A stretch of DNA of 64,000 bases from Microbacterium sp. MF43 (GCF_012847295.1 NZ_JABBDY010000003.1:372001-436000); one strand, 5' to 3'. Shown: positions 1-9,033, counted from the stretch's first letter. Program-made: numbers and translations. The notes: generated by a model not told the origin, from the sequence alone.

Positions 1-1241
1 TTGCGTCCCTCGAAGTGGTGACCGAGGCCGTAGCCCTTGATCGTCTTCGCCAGGATGACCGTCGGCTGGCCCTTGTGCTCGCTCGCCGCCTTGTACGCGG
101 CGTACACCTTGCGGTAGTCCAGGCCACCGCGGCGCAGCTTGCCCCAGATGTCTTCGTCGGACCAGTCCTTCACCAGTGCGGCCGTGCGCTCGTCGCGTCC
201 GAAGAAGTGCTCGCGGATGAAGGCCCCGTCCTCGGCGCGGTAGGTCTGGAAGTCGCCGTCGGGCGTGGTGTTCATGAGATGAACGAGGGCACCGTCGGTG
301 TCCTTCGCGAGCAGCTCGTCCCACCCGCTGCCCCACACGACCTTGATCACGTTCCAGCCGGCACCGCGGAAGAAGCTCTCGAGCTCCTGGATGATCTTGC
401 CGTTGCCGCGCACCGGGCCGTCGAGACGCTGCAGGTTGCAGTTGACGACGAAGGTCAGGTTGTCGAGGCCCTCGTTCGCGGCCACCTGCAGCTGGCCGCG
501 GCTCTCGACCTCGTCCATCTCGCCGTCGCCGAGGAAGGCCCAGACGCGCGACTCGGAGAGGTCCTTGATGCCGCGGTTGGTGAGGTACTTGTTGGTCATC
601 GCCTGGTAGATGGCGTTGATGGGCCCAAGACCCATCGAGACCGTCGGGAACTGCCAGTACTCCGGCATGAGACGCGGGTGCGGATACGACGGGATGCCGT
701 CCGGCGCCTTGGACTTCTCCTGACGGAAGCCGTCGAGCTGGTCCTCGGAGAGGCGGCCCTCGAGGAAGGAACGCGCGTAGATCCCGGGCGAGGCGTGGCC
801 CTGGATGAAGACCTGGTCTCCGCCGTTGGGGTCGTCGAGGCCGCGGAAGAAGTGGTTGAACCCCACTTCGTACAGCGAGGCCGACGAGGCGTAGGTGGAG
901 ATGTGGCCGCCGACGCCGATTCCTGGGCGCTGCGCGCGATGAACGGTGATCGCCGCGTTCCAGCGCAGCCACCGGCGGTATCGGCGCTCCAGCTCCTCGT
1001 CACCGGGGAACTCGGGCTCGTTGTCGGGCGCGATGGTGTTGATGTAGTCCGTCGTCGGAACCTGGGGCACGTTCAGCTGCAGCTCGTGCGAGGTCTGCAG
1101 AAGGCTGAGCATGATCTCTCGGCCACGTCCGTGGCCCTTCGCCTGCACGAGCTGCTGGAGGGATTCCTGCCACTCGGAGGTCTCATCGGGATCGCTGTCG
1201 AGGGGGTCCTGCGAGTACGGATCCTGATCGTTGACAGTCAC
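1..1241 (-). CDS. aceE: Pyruvate dehydrogenase E1 component, homodimeric type (N-terminal 413 codons)
   Basis: This is the thiamine-diphosphate decarboxylase that feeds acetyl-CoA into the TCA cycle through the pyruvate dehydrogenase complex. The gene starts at GTG 1241 and runs off the left edge, so about half of a roughly 900-residue protein is missing. The visible part has the homodimeric E1p N-terminus, the conserved stretch [20 protein letters not shown], and the TPP pyrophosphate-binding region with GDGEMDE followed by [21 protein letters not shown] -10 candidate for this strand lies at 1332-1337. The matching E2 and E3 (sucB, lpd) sit 18-22 kb away rather than alongside, which is usual in Actinobacteria, where PDH and ODH share subunits. 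Identity is certain; only the C-terminus is unseen. Confidence 0.97.
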   Translation of the reverse strand, partial: MTVNDQDPYSQDPLDSDPDETSEWQESLQQLVQAKGHGRGREIMLSLLQTSHELQLNVPQVPTTDYINTIAPDNEPEFPGDEELERRYRRWLRWNAAITVHRAQRPGIGVGGHISTYASSASLYEVGFNHFFRGLDDPNGGDQVFIQGHASPGIYARSFLEGRLSEDQLDGFRQEKSKAPDGIPSYPHPRLMPEYWQFPTVSMGLGPINAIYQAMTNKYLTNRGIKDLSESRVWAFLGDGEMDEVESRGQLQVAANEGLDNLTFVVNCNLQRLDGPVRGNGKIIQELESFFRGAGWNVIKVVWGSGWDELLAKDTDGALVHLMNTTPDGDFQTYRAEDGAFIREHFFGRDERTAALVKDWSDEDIWGKLRRGGLDYRKVYAAYKAASEHKGQPTVILAKTIKGYGLGHHFEGR

Positions 1242-1368
1242 AGATGACCTTTCGTCGTCTGGCAGATCGTGCCAGGTAATCGCTACCGGAGCGGTGCAGG
1301 CTTTGTTCACCGTGCACAACGCACCATCTCTCAGCCTACCCAGTCGAAGCCCTCGCGGACGCACGTCC

Positions 1369-1374
1369 TACACT
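1369..1374 (+). promoter_or_regulatory. -10 element for tRNA-Val(TAC)
   Basis: TACACT lies 9 nt upstream of the mature tRNA 5' end, a spacing that would start transcription just before the tRNA. No convincing -35 is visible. This is inference from position and consensus only. Confidence 0.4.
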
Positions 1375-1383
1375 GGTGGCCAC

Positions 1384-1456
1384 GGGCCTTTAGCTCAGCT
1401 GGTAGAGCGCCACGTTTACACCGTGGATGTCGTCGGTTCGATCCCGGCAGGGCCCA
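1384..1456 (+). tRNA. tRNA-Val (anticodon TAC)
   Basis: A full cloverleaf folds. The acceptor pairs GGGCCTT with AGGGCCC, the D stem is GCTC/GAGC, the anticodon stem is CCACG/CGTGG with loop TTTACAC (anticodon TAC), and the T arm is GTCGG-TTCGATC-CCGGC. The discriminator is A. The 3' CCA is not encoded (CTC follows), so it must be added after transcription. The gene stands alone between aceE and an amino-acid permease. Confidence 0.97.
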
Positions 1457-1457
1457 C

Positions 1458-2981
1458 TCAACGGCGCGGGTCGTCGTCGCTGTCGTCGCGCTGATGAGAC
1501 ACGACGTGCGGCAGCGCGAACTCCTGGTACCCGGGCTGGCCGAGGCGGGAGTTTCGGCGCGAGTAGGCGAAATAGATCGCGAACCCGAGCGCCAGCCAGA
1601 TCAGGAACCGCAGCCAGGTCTCGACGCTCAGGTTGAGCATCAGGTAGAGGCTTGCGAGAGCCGACAGCGCGGGCAGCCAGGGGTTCAGGGGCACCTTGAA
1701 CGTGCGGGTCAGGTCGGGACGGGTGCGACGGAGCACGATCACCCCGACGGCCACCAGGACGAACGCCGAGAGTGTGCCGATGTTCACCATCTGCTCGAGG
1801 ACGCCGATCGGCGTGAAACCGGCGACGACGGCGACGACGATCGTGACCAGGATCGAGATGACCCACGGCGTCCGGAAGCGCGGGTGCACCTTCGCCAGTC
1901 CGGCCGGGAGCAGGGCGTCGCGCGACATCGCGAAGATGATGCGCGTGGCGCCGATGAGAAGCGTCAGCACGACGGTCGTCAGGCCCGCGACCGCGCCGGC
2001 CGAGATCAGTGTGGCCATCCAGTCGGCGCCGTGGAACACGAAGGCGTTCGCCAGCGCGGCACTCGGGTCGAGGTCCTGGTAGGGAACCATGCCGGTGACG
2101 ACGAAGGCGACCGCGCAGTAGAGGATGGTGCAGATCACGAGGGACGCGATGATGCCGATGGGCATGTCGCGCTGCGGGTTCTTCGTCTCCTCGGCGGTGG
2201 TCGCGACGACGTCGAAGCCGATGTATGCGAAGAAGACGAGGGCGGCGCCCGCGAAGATGCCTCCGATGCCGAAGGCGGTGGGTTCGATGCCCGACAGGAA
2301 CTGGAGGAGCGGCTGCCCCAATCCGCTCGCCGCATCCGCGGGCTGCGCCTCCGGGACGAAGGGCGACCAGTTGGCCGGGTTCACGAAGAGCAGGCCCGCG
2401 ATGATGACGAAGAGGACGATGAAGAGCTTGACCGCGACCAGCACCAGATTCACTCGCAGCGATTCCTTGATGCCGAAGGTCATCAGACCGCCGAGGACGA
2501 GCACCAGCAGGATGGCCATCACGTCGACGGTCCCGCCGTATGCGATGGCGGGAGGAATGGGTGCTCCGAGTTGGGCCATGAGCGTGCCGAGGTAGGCGCT
2601 CCAGCCCTGCGCGACGACACTCGCGCCGAGGAACATCTCGAGGATGAGGTCCCAGCCGATGATCCACGCGAACAGCTCGCCCAGCGACGAGTACGAGAAC
2701 GTGTAGGCCGAGCCGGCGACCGGCACGGTGGAGGCGAACTCCGCGTAGCAGAGTGCTGCCAGCGCGCACGCGATCGCGGCGACCACGAAGCTGATGACGA
2801 TCGCGGGACCGGCGACCTCGTGAGCGGCCTTGCCGGTGAGCGTGAAGATGCCGGCACCGATCACGACGCCGACGCCGAAGACCGTGAGGTCGAGGGCGCT
2901 GAGCGATTTCTTGAGTCGAAACTCCGGCTCGTCGGTGTCGGCGATCGACTGCTCGACGGATTTCTTGCGCAGAACGCTCAC
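1458..2981 (-). CDS. APC superfamily amino acid permease (cationic amino acid transporter type)
   Basis: A 507-residue integral membrane transporter with about twelve hydrophobic segments. After a charged cytoplasmic N-terminus comes the APC signature (TVFGVGVVIGAGIFTLTGKA, residues about 33-52), in which the unwound first helix carries the substrate-binding glycines. Length and sequence fit the YfnA/CAT-like amino acid permeases, probably proton-coupled uptake; the substrate cannot be read from sequence. GTG at 2981 is preceded by an AGGCGAG ribosome site and by a TAGCAT -10 candidate at 3015-3020. The gene ends two bases from the tRNA-Val gene and points towards it, so its transcript would run antisense into the tRNA. 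No regulator lies nearby. Confidence 0.88.
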   Translation of the reverse strand: MSVLRKKSVEQSIADTDEPEFRLKKSLSALDLTVFGVGVVIGAGIFTLTGKAAHEVAGPAIVISFVVAAIACALAALCYAEFASTVPVAGSAYTFSYSSLGELFAWIIGWDLILEMFLGASVVAQGWSAYLGTLMAQLGAPIPPAIAYGGTVDVMAILLVLVLGGLMTFGIKESLRVNLVLVAVKLFIVLFVIIAGLLFVNPANWSPFVPEAQPADAASGLGQPLLQFLSGIEPTAFGIGGIFAGAALVFFAYIGFDVVATTAEETKNPQRDMPIGIIASLVICTILYCAVAFVVTGMVPYQDLDPSAALANAFVFHGADWMATLISAGAVAGLTTVVLTLLIGATRIIFAMSRDALLPAGLAKVHPRFRTPWVISILVTIVVAVVAGFTPIGVLEQMVNIGTLSAFVLVAVGVIVLRRTRPDLTRTFKVPLNPWLPALSALASLYLMLNLSVETWLRFLIWLALGFAIYFAYSRRNSRLGQPGYQEFALPHVVSHQRDDSDDDPRR

Positions 2982-3065
2982 TGCTCTCGCCTTTCTCGCA
3001 TGGCCGGTCGTTGAATGCTAGCCGGGGGCCCGCTCGAGCGTCGATGGCCGGGTAGGTTTGGTGTC

Positions 3066-3797
3066 GTGAACGCCAGCCCCGCCGACCAGCTTCGCCTCGT
3101 CGAGGTCGCCGAACTCGACGCCCGCATCCGTCAGGCCGACCACGCCCGCAAGAACCCCCCGCAGGCCGGGCGTGTGCAGGAGCTTCTCGCCCAGCGGCAG
3201 ACACTCTCGCAGGAGCTCACGCGGCGTCTCGGCGCGCGCGACGACCTGCGGGCGGAGCTGGCGAGAATCGAGTCCGACGTCGCCGTGGTGGATGCGCGGA
3301 GCGCCCGTGACGCCGAGCGTCTCGCCTCCTCGAGCAACTCCAAGGAAGCCCAGGGGCTCGAGAGCGAGCTCGCATCCCTCGCGCGCCGCAAGTCGGACCT
3401 CGAGGATGCCGAGCTCGAGATCATGGAGCGCCTCGAGCAGGCCGAAGCAGCCGTCGCCGAGCAGGAGGCGCTGATCGCAGAAACTAACCAGCAGGGCGCG
3501 GAACTGAGCGCCGAGGGCAAACGCGTGGTAGCTGAGGCGACGGCGGCCTTCGATGCGGCGACGCGTGACCGCGCGGCGGTGGCCGGCACCGTCCCCGCCG
3601 ACCTGCTCGCGCTCTACGAGAAGCTCTCCACTCGCAGTGCGGGCGCCGCCCTGCTGCGCGCGCGCACCTGCGAGTGGTGCCACATGGTCCTCTCCGGGAC
3701 GGACCTCAACACCCTCCGCCAGGCGCCCGAAGACGCCGTCCTCACGTGCCCCGAATGCGGCAGCATCCTCGTTCGCACCGGGGAATCCGGGCTGTGA
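3066..3797 (+). CDS. C4-type zinc ribbon, coiled-coil protein (zf-RING_7 / former DUF164)
   Basis: A 243-residue cytoplasmic protein. Residues about 15-170 form a long charged coiled coil rich in Glu, Ala, Arg and Leu. The C-terminus carries a zinc ribbon with two CxxC knuckles (CEWC and CPEC). This architecture is conserved in Actinobacteria and other phyla; related proteins have been proposed to be nucleic-acid-binding, but no reaction is established. GTG 3066 is chosen because TAGGTT at 3053-3058 ends 7 nt before it, which suggests a leaderless transcript; an upstream extension to 3015 is possible but has no support. It is followed after 18 nt by the polymerase gene and is probably co-transcribed with it. 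Confidence 0.85.
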   Translation: MNASPADQLRLVEVAELDARIRQADHARKNPPQAGRVQELLAQRQTLSQELTRRLGARDDLRAELARIESDVAVVDARSARDAERLASSSNSKEAQGLESELASLARRKSDLEDAELEIMERLEQAEAAVAEQEALIAETNQQGAELSAEGKRVVAEATAAFDAATRDRAAVAGTVPADLLALYEKLSTRSAGAALLRARTCEWCHMVLSGTDLNTLRQAPEDAVLTCPECGSILVRTGESGL

Positions 3798-3815
3798 GCG
3801 CGTTCTGCCTCCGCG

Positions 3816-5555
3816 GTGACTTCGACGGACGGCGTTAGCGCGCCGAGCTGGATCGTCCTCGGCCGCGCGCCGGGCGGGATCCGCGCGGCGCTTCTTTCCG
3901 CGGACGCCGCGGAGATCTCGCGCGAGCAGATCGAGGCATCCGCTCTCCCGTCCTGGATCGAGCGCCACGAAGCGCAGGCGGCCCCGCGCTGGGTGTGGAG
4001 CGATGCCCCGCAGTGGTACGCGTCGCTGCTCGCGAGTGGTGTCCGCGTGGCCCGCTGCCACGACCTGCGTCTGTGTCATGCGATCCTGCGCGAGTCCGCC
4101 TTCGTCGACGCCGGTGCGGCCGTGCGCGGCTCGACCGAGTGGGATGCTGCGCCCGCCTCAGCCGGTGACGAGAAGGCGCCGACGCTGTTCGAGCTCGACG
4201 CGGCGTCCGTGGCGACGGGCCTGCCCGACGGGCTCGATGATGCGCTGGCCGAGTTCGCCCGGCAGCGCGACGCGATCGCCGGGTCGTCGGATCCGGCGCG
4301 CCTGCGGCTGCTGACGGCGGCGGAGTCAGCCGGCGCGCTCGTGGCTGAGGAGCTGCGGGCGGCCGGCGTGCCGTGGGACGCCGCGGCGCACGATCGCATC
4401 CTGACCGAGACCCTCGGGGCTCGGCCCGCCGGCGGCGGACAGCCGGCCCGGCTCGCCGCTGCCGCCGACAGGGTGCGCCAGGCGCTCGGGGATCCCGCCG
4501 CGAGCCTCGACTCACAGCCCAAGCTGCTGCGTGCGCTCCATCGATCCGGCGTCCTGGTCGAGTCCACGAGCCGCTGGGAGCTCGCCGAGCAGAAGCATCC
4601 CGTCATCGAACCGCTGCTCGAATACAAGAAGCTCGCCCGGCTCCAGTCGGCGAACGGCTGGAGCTGGCTCGAGGGGTGGGTGCACGACGGACGTTTCCGG
4701 CCCGTTTACGTGCCCGGGGGCGTCGTGACCGGTCGCTGGGCGTCATCCGGCGGCGGTGCGCTCCAGTTGCCACGGCAGCTGCGTGAGGCGGTGCGCGCCG
4801 ACCCCGGCTGGAAGCTGGTGATCGCCGATGTGGCGCAGCTCGAGCCGCGGGTCCTGGCGTCGATGGCCAGCGACACCGCGCTCGCAACCGCAGCGCGCGG
4901 GCGCGACCTCTATGAGGGGATCGTCGACAGCGGTGCCGTCGCGACGCGCCAGCAAGCGAAGATCGCTCTCCTCGGCGCCATGTACGGCGCGACGACGGGG
5001 GAGTCGGGGCGCCTCGTCCCGCGCCTCCGGCGGGCATACCCCCGCGCCATGGGACTCGTCGACGATGCGGCCCGCACCGGCGAGGACGGGGGCGTCGTGA
5101 CCACCTGGCTGGGACGCACCTCGCCGCGGCCGTCGGAGGCCTGGAGCGCCGCGCAGTCGCGCGCGACGGAGGCCGAGGCATCCGGCGCCGACGAGATGCG
5201 CGCGCGACGCTGGGCACGCGACCGCGGACGATTCACCCGCAACTTCGTCGTCCAGGGCACGGCCGCCGAATGGGCGCTGTCGTGGCTGGCGGACCTGCGC
5301 GGCCGGCTGTACGCCCTGCCTCCCGTCGGCGACGCGCAGGCGGCTCCGCGCTCGGGGCCGGTCTTCGCACGACGGCCGCACCTCGCGTTCTTCCTGCATG
5401 ACGAGGTGATCGTCCACGCGCCGGAATCCCTCGCGGAGGATTCGGCGCGGGCGGTGACGGATGCCGCGGCTGCCGCTGGGCGCCTGCTCTTCGGGGACTT
5501 CCCGCTCGAGTTCCGCCTCGACGTCCGGATCTCCGACACTGCGCTCAAGGACTGA
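3816..5555 (+). CDS. Stand-alone family A DNA polymerase (bifunctional 3'-5' exonuclease/DNA polymerase family)
   Basis: A 579-residue PolA-related protein without the 5' nuclease domain of full-length DNA polymerase I (about 880-930 residues). The polymerase motifs are present: motif A DVAQLEPRVLA with Asp338, motif B with Arg378, Lys382 and Tyr390-Gly391, and motif C HDEV at 528-531. The N-terminal 170 residues sit where the DEDD exonuclease should be, but I see no DxE or ExoII/ExoIII acidic motifs, so proofreading is probably lost. Proteins of this type are common in Actinobacteria beside a complete PolA; the role is presumed to be repair synthesis. GTG 3816 follows the zinc-ribbon gene by 18 nt, and a strong terminator follows the stop. 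Confidence 0.85.
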   Translation: MTSTDGVSAPSWIVLGRAPGGIRAALLSADAAEISREQIEASALPSWIERHEAQAAPRWVWSDAPQWYASLLASGVRVARCHDLRLCHAILRESAFVDAGAAVRGSTEWDAAPASAGDEKAPTLFELDAASVATGLPDGLDDALAEFARQRDAIAGSSDPARLRLLTAAESAGALVAEELRAAGVPWDAAAHDRILTETLGARPAGGGQPARLAAAADRVRQALGDPAASLDSQPKLLRALHRSGVLVESTSRWELAEQKHPVIEPLLEYKKLARLQSANGWSWLEGWVHDGRFRPVYVPGGVVTGRWASSGGGALQLPRQLREAVRADPGWKLVIADVAQLEPRVLASMASDTALATAARGRDLYEGIVDSGAVATRQQAKIALLGAMYGATTGESGRLVPRLRRAYPRAMGLVDDAARTGEDGGVVTTWLGRTSPRPSEAWSAAQSRATEAEASGADEMRARRWARDRGRFTRNFVVQGTAAEWALSWLADLRGRLYALPPVGDAQAAPRSGPVFARRPHLAFFLHDEVIVHAPESLAEDSARAVTDAAAAAGRLLFGDFPLEFRLDVRISDTALKD

Positions 5556-5568
5556 CCCCAACGGCGAC

Positions 5569-5600
5569 GGGTGCCGCGGAGCCTGAGCTCCGCGGCACCC
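5569..5600. terminator. Bidirectional terminator between the polymerase and subtilisin genes
   Basis: A perfect 13-bp stem (GGGTGCCGCGGAG / CTCCGCGGCACCC) closes a 6-nt loop between two convergent stops at 5555 and 5616. No U-tract follows, as is common for high-GC terminators. Confidence 0.8.
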
Positions 5601-5615
5601 GCGAGTCCGGGGGGA

Positions 5616-7433
5616 CTACTTCACGGTCGCCGTATAGGCGCCCGATCCGGAATACGCGAGGACCACGAGCCGGTACGTGCCCGCCGTGCCCGTGTACGTG
5701 AACTTCTCATCGGGGTTCACCGAGGTCCCGCGGGCCACCGTGCTCCATCCGAGCCAGGTCGACTTCTGCAGGTAGACGTCGAAGTCGGCGCCTGCCGGCC
5801 CATCGAGGCACACCTCGATCGCGCCGGTGGTGCGGGTGAACGACGGGAGAGCCGCCTGCTGCCCCGTGGTGAGCGTGCCGGTGCGCGAGAGCGGTCCGGT
5901 GCAGGTGCTCGTCGGAGCCGCCGCGACCGACCACGTGAACGTCGCCGAGTCCGTCGTGGCCGGGCTGGCGGCGTCGCGCACCGTGACCGTCACGGTCGAG
6001 GTGCCTGCCGTGGTCGGCGTACCCGTGATCGCGCCCGTAGACGCGTTGAGCGAGAGCCCTGCGGGGAGGCCGGTGGCCGAGAAGGTGTACGGCGCGGTGC
6101 CTCCCGATGCGGAGAGCGCGAGGCTGGCCGGCTGCCCCGCCGTGCTGCTCTGGTTCGCGGGCGTCGTCAGGTCGACGGTGCCCACCGGCGGAGTGCCGCC
6201 GCCGAGGAATCCGGTGTAGAGCAGGCGGTTCGGGGACGAGGCATCCAGCCCGCTCAGCTTGCCCGTGCTCGCATTGCCGACGATCGCCGCCTGGACCTGC
6301 GCCGGGGTGGCCTCGGGGTTCTGCGCCAGGTACAGCGCCGTCACACCGGTCACGTGAGGTGAGGCCATCGACGTGCCGCTGATCGTGTTGATCGCGGTGT
6401 CACCGGTGTACCAGGCCGACGGGATCGAGCTTCCCGGCGCCCACACGTCGAGGCAGCGGCCCCAGCTGCTCGTCGACGCCTTCGCGTCGGTGCGAGTCAT
6501 GTTTCCCACGGTGATGCCCTCGGGCAGCAGCTGCGGGCTGTAGCGGCACGCGTCGTCGTTGCTGTTGCCGGCCGCCTGCACCCACGTGACGCCCGACGCG
6601 ATGAGGTTCGTCACCGCCTCGTCGATCGAAGGGATCGAGCAGGCAAACTTGCAGCCGATGCTGTAGTTGACCGTTGCCGGCTTGACGGCGTTCTCGGTGA
6701 CCCACTCGATGCCCTCGAGCAGATCATCCGTCGTCGCGTTGCCGGTGCAGTCGATCACGCGAACGGGGTAGACGGTCGCCTTCTTGGCCACTCCGTACGA
6801 GGCGCCGACGGCAGAGCCGGCGACGTGGGTTCCGTGGCCGTTGCAGTCGCCGGCGTCGCCGCCCGCCGTCACCGCGTCGAAGCCGGGGCGGATACGGCCG
6901 GCGAACTCCGTGTGCGTCGACCGGATTCCGGTGTCGACGACGTACACGTTGACGCCTTCACCGCCGTTGTCGGGATAGGAATATCGCGCGTTCAGCGGAA
7001 GATCGCGCTGGTCGATGCGGTCGATTCCCCAGTTCGGCGGGTCCACCTGCTCGCTGAGGACGGTGAAGCGCTGGACCTGCTCCACGTAGTCGACGCGGGG
7101 GTCGGCGGCCACAGCGAGCGCCTCCTCCTCGGTCAGCTGTGCTGAGTAGCCGTTGAGGACGGTGTCGTAGGTCGCCTGGACCTCGCCGCCGATCTGATCG
7201 GTGAGGGTTGCGGCGACATCCTCCGCCGTGCCGATCTGGCTCGCCGGCTTGAGGACGACGATGTACTCACCGGCCACGGCCCCCGCGGCGGCGCTGCCGA
7301 CGATCTCGGGTTCATCGCCCGTCGTCGCGTGGGCGATCGACGGGACAAGGATGAGTGTGGAACAGGTGAGCAGCGCCGTGATGCCGACGGCCCACCGAGC
7401 CGCGCCGGTGCGGCGCGCACTGGATTTCAACAA
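5616..7433 (-). CDS. Secreted subtilisin-like serine protease (S8) with I9 propeptide, Ig-like and pre-peptidase C-terminal domains
   Basis: A 605-residue exported protease. A Sec signal peptide (residues 1-36, Arg-rich n-region, cleavage after AHA) is followed by an inhibitor I9 propeptide (about 55-127). The S8 catalytic domain (about 133-405) has Asp167 (VVDTG), His200 (NGHGTHVAG), the oxyanion Asn290 (AAGN) and Ser355 (GTSMASPH). Then come a putative Ig-like domain with the GLPAGLSLN / GAITGTP signature (about 420-505) and a C-terminal beta-domain like PPC (about 515-605). Several Cys pairs suggest disulfides. The start is TTG at 7433, with GAGGGAAG upstream; the next codon is also TTG. 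A promoter about 255 nt upstream gives an unusually long leader. It probably degrades extracellular protein or matures cell-surface proteins. Confidence 0.95.
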   Translation of the reverse strand: MLKSSARRTGAARWAVGITALLTCSTLILVPSIAHATTGDEPEIVGSAAAGAVAGEYIVVLKPASQIGTAEDVAATLTDQIGGEVQATYDTVLNGYSAQLTEEEALAVAADPRVDYVEQVQRFTVLSEQVDPPNWGIDRIDQRDLPLNARYSYPDNGGEGVNVYVVDTGIRSTHTEFAGRIRPGFDAVTAGGDAGDCNGHGTHVAGSAVGASYGVAKKATVYPVRVIDCTGNATTDDLLEGIEWVTENAVKPATVNYSIGCKFACSIPSIDEAVTNLIASGVTWVQAAGNSNDDACRYSPQLLPEGITVGNMTRTDAKASTSSWGRCLDVWAPGSSIPSAWYTGDTAINTISGTSMASPHVTGVTALYLAQNPEATPAQVQAAIVGNASTGKLSGLDASSPNRLLYTGFLGGGTPPVGTVDLTTPANQSSTAGQPASLALSASGGTAPYTFSATGLPAGLSLNASTGAITGTPTTAGTSTVTVTVRDAASPATTDSATFTWSVAAAPTSTCTGPLSRTGTLTTGQQAALPSFTRTTGAIEVCLDGPAGADFDVYLQKSTWLGWSTVARGTSVNPDEKFTYTGTAGTYRLVVLAYSGSGAYTATVK

Positions 7434-7687
7434 CTTCTTCCCTCTTTCGTGGAGTGACGAGGGCGTCTTGTGGACACCCCACGCCGACCGCTCGATCGGC
7501 GTGCGCCTCGGACATGAGCCGAGTGCGCTCTCGGGGGAGCGCGCCGTCTGGTGTCACGGTCCGCTCCCGGTCGGGCTGCCTCGTCGGGTCGAGAAGGTTG
7601 CTGGAATCGGTGACCGCGCGCGGCTCGGACGCGCGCGGCGCGGTGGTGGTGTGTGTCATGAGATCTCCGAGCTGTCCTGTGCCGGAA

Positions 7688-7717
7688 AAGGTATTCCCCA
7701 GGCCGAGGCAGCGTCAA
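7688..7717 (-). promoter_or_regulatory. SigA-type promoter for the subtilisin gene
   Basis: On the minus strand TTGACG (7717-7712) and TACCTT (7693-7688) are separated by 18 bp, a good match to the housekeeping consensus. The inferred start near 7680 would give a 5' leader of about 250 nt before the protease start codon. Confidence 0.5.
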
Positions 7718-7811
7718 CCTGTATTTGTGCTCAGTCCAGTAATTGAGACCGATTCTCGATCGAAAGGGTGTGACGCCTCACCGCCCGGGTAGGCCGCCTG
7801 CGCGCGCAGAC

Positions 7812-7817
7812 TAGAAT
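7812..7817 (+). promoter_or_regulatory. -10 element of the RNase P RNA gene
   Basis: TAGAAT sits 7 nt upstream of the 5' strand of the P1 helix, exactly where transcription of rnpB should begin. No clear -35 is visible. Confidence 0.6.
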
Positions 7818-7824
7818 CCGAAGT

Positions 7825-8193
7825 GCGAATGGGTCGGCTGGACGGTCGCGTCGCGAGTTCGCTCGCGCCGAGGAACGTCCGGGCTCCGCAGGGCAGGGCG
7901 GTGGGTAACACCCACCCGGAGCGATCCGCGAGACAGTGCCACAGAGAGCAGACCGCCGGCGCCTCGGCGCCGGTAAGGGTGAAAGGGTGGTGTAAGAGAC
8001 CACCGGGGTCGTGGTGACACGACCCGCACGGTAAACCTCGCCCGGAGCAAGGCCAGACAGGGGATGATGACGCGGCCCGCCGAGTCCCCGGGTAGGCCGC
8101 TGGAGCGGCACGGCAACGTGTCGCCGAGAGAGATGACCGTCCACGGGGCGCGAGCCCCCGGACAGAACCCGGCGTACAGGCCGGCCCATTCGC
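7825..8193 (+). ncRNA. rnpB: RNase P RNA (class A), catalytic subunit of RNase P
   Basis: This RNA removes the 5' leader of pre-tRNAs together with RnpA. The ends pair as helix P1: GCGAATGGGTCGG near 7825 with CCGGCCCATTCGC ending at 8193. The 5' conserved region contains GAGGAACGTCCGGGCTCC. The CR-II/CR-III stretch reads GGTGAAAGGGTG then GTAAGAGACCACCGG, followed by GGTAAACC and the universally conserved CAGAACCCGGCGTACAGGCC before the 3' end. The length of about 369 nt is normal for Actinobacteria. The 5' end follows a TAGAAT -10 element. It lies between the subtilisin and ppgK. The ends are good to within a few bases. Confidence 0.95.
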
Positions 8194-8271
8194 CCCACGT
8201 CAGCGCCCGCGAGCGCTGCGGCGCAGGTCCCATCAGGATCGCGGGTTTCCCCCCGCGAGGCGGACCGCGGA

Positions 8272-9033
8272 TCAGCCGAGCGCGAGCGCGGCAGCCCCGA
8301 TTATCCCGGCATTGTTCCGGTGCACCGCCGGCACGATCGGCGTGCGCAGCTCGAGCAGGTGCAGGAACTGGTCGGAGTGCTTCGAGACCCCACCGCCCAC
8401 GACGAAGAGGTCCGGGCTGAAGAGGAACTCGATGTGGCTGTAGTACCACTGCAACCGCGCGGCCCACTCCTGCCAGGTGAGCTCTTCACGTTCCATCGCG
8501 GAGTATGCCGCGTACGCCTCGGCATCCCTCCCGTGCTTCGCCCGCTGAACATGGCCGAGCTCGGAGTTCGGAATGAGCACTCCGTCGTACAGCAGTGCCG
8601 AGCCGATGCCCGTTCCGAGCGTCGTGAGGATCGTGAGGCCGGGCTGGTCCTTCGCCGCGCCGTAGCGCACCTCTGCGACGCCGGCGACGTCGGCGTCGTT
8701 GGCGAAGTGGATCTCGCGACCGAGACCGTCCTCGAAGAACCTCTCCGCCTCGAAGTCGATCCACTTCTCCGACACGTTGGCGGCGGACAGCGTACGGCCG
8801 TTCTTGACGATGGCAGGGAACGCGACACCGAGCGGGATCGTCTCGCCGCTCACTCCGAGGGTCGAGAGCACCTCGGTGACCGCCCGCAGCACGTCTTGCG
8901 GCTCCGCACCCTCAGGGGTTGCCACCTTGATGCGGTCGCTGAGGAGCTGACCCTTTTCGAGATCGACCACTCCCGCTTTGATGCCGGTGCCGCCGATGTC
9001 CACGCCCACGGCGCGCGTCGCCTGAGATGCCAT
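8272..9033 (-). CDS. ppgK: Polyphosphate glucokinase (strictly ROK family)
   Basis: It phosphorylates glucose with polyphosphate (and ATP) as phosphoryl donor, the characteristic actinobacterial glucokinase. It is 253 residues long, as in the family. The N-terminal phosphate-1 motif is GVDIGGTGIK (residues about 9-18), the catalytic Asp lies in HFANDADVAG, phosphate-2 is TLGTGIGSAL, and a C-terminal VVGGGVS supplies the adenosine contact. The typical PpgK extension HVQRAKHGRDAEAYAAYSAMER is visible in the middle of the protein. The ATG at 9033 has no ribosome site but is preceded by TAGGCT at 9040-9045 (6-nt gap), suggesting a leaderless mRNA. It diverges from a small SPOR-like gene. Confidence 0.95.
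   Translation of the reverse strand: MASQATRAVGVDIGGTGIKAGVVDLEKGQLLSDRIKVATPEGAEPQDVLRAVTEVLSTLGVSGETIPLGVAFPAIVKNGRTLSAANVSEKWIDFEAERFFEDGLGREIHFANDADVAGVAEVRYGAAKDQPGLTILTTLGTGIGSALLYDGVLIPNSELGHVQRAKHGRDAEAYAAYSAMEREELTWQEWAARLQWYYSHIEFLFSPDLFVVGGGVSKHSDQFLHLLELRTPIVPAVHRNNAGIIGAAALALG

Larger units (their letters stand above)
7434..7824. other. 391-bp region between the subtilisin and rnpB: leader, promoter and a possible overlapping ORF
   Basis: This gap holds the subtilisin promoter (7688-7717), a leader of about 250 nt and the -10 of rnpB (7812-7817). On the minus strand an ATG at 7659, with GGAG 5 nt upstream, opens a 115-codon frame that runs past the subtilisin start to 7312. Its product resembles no family I know, so I do not call it a gene. 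No other structure is evident. Confidence 0.5.

Noticed and set aside
8194-8271. Terminator after rnpB
   Set aside because: Only a short GCGGG/CCCGC pairing is visible near 8241-8256, with no clear U-tract; too weak to annotate.
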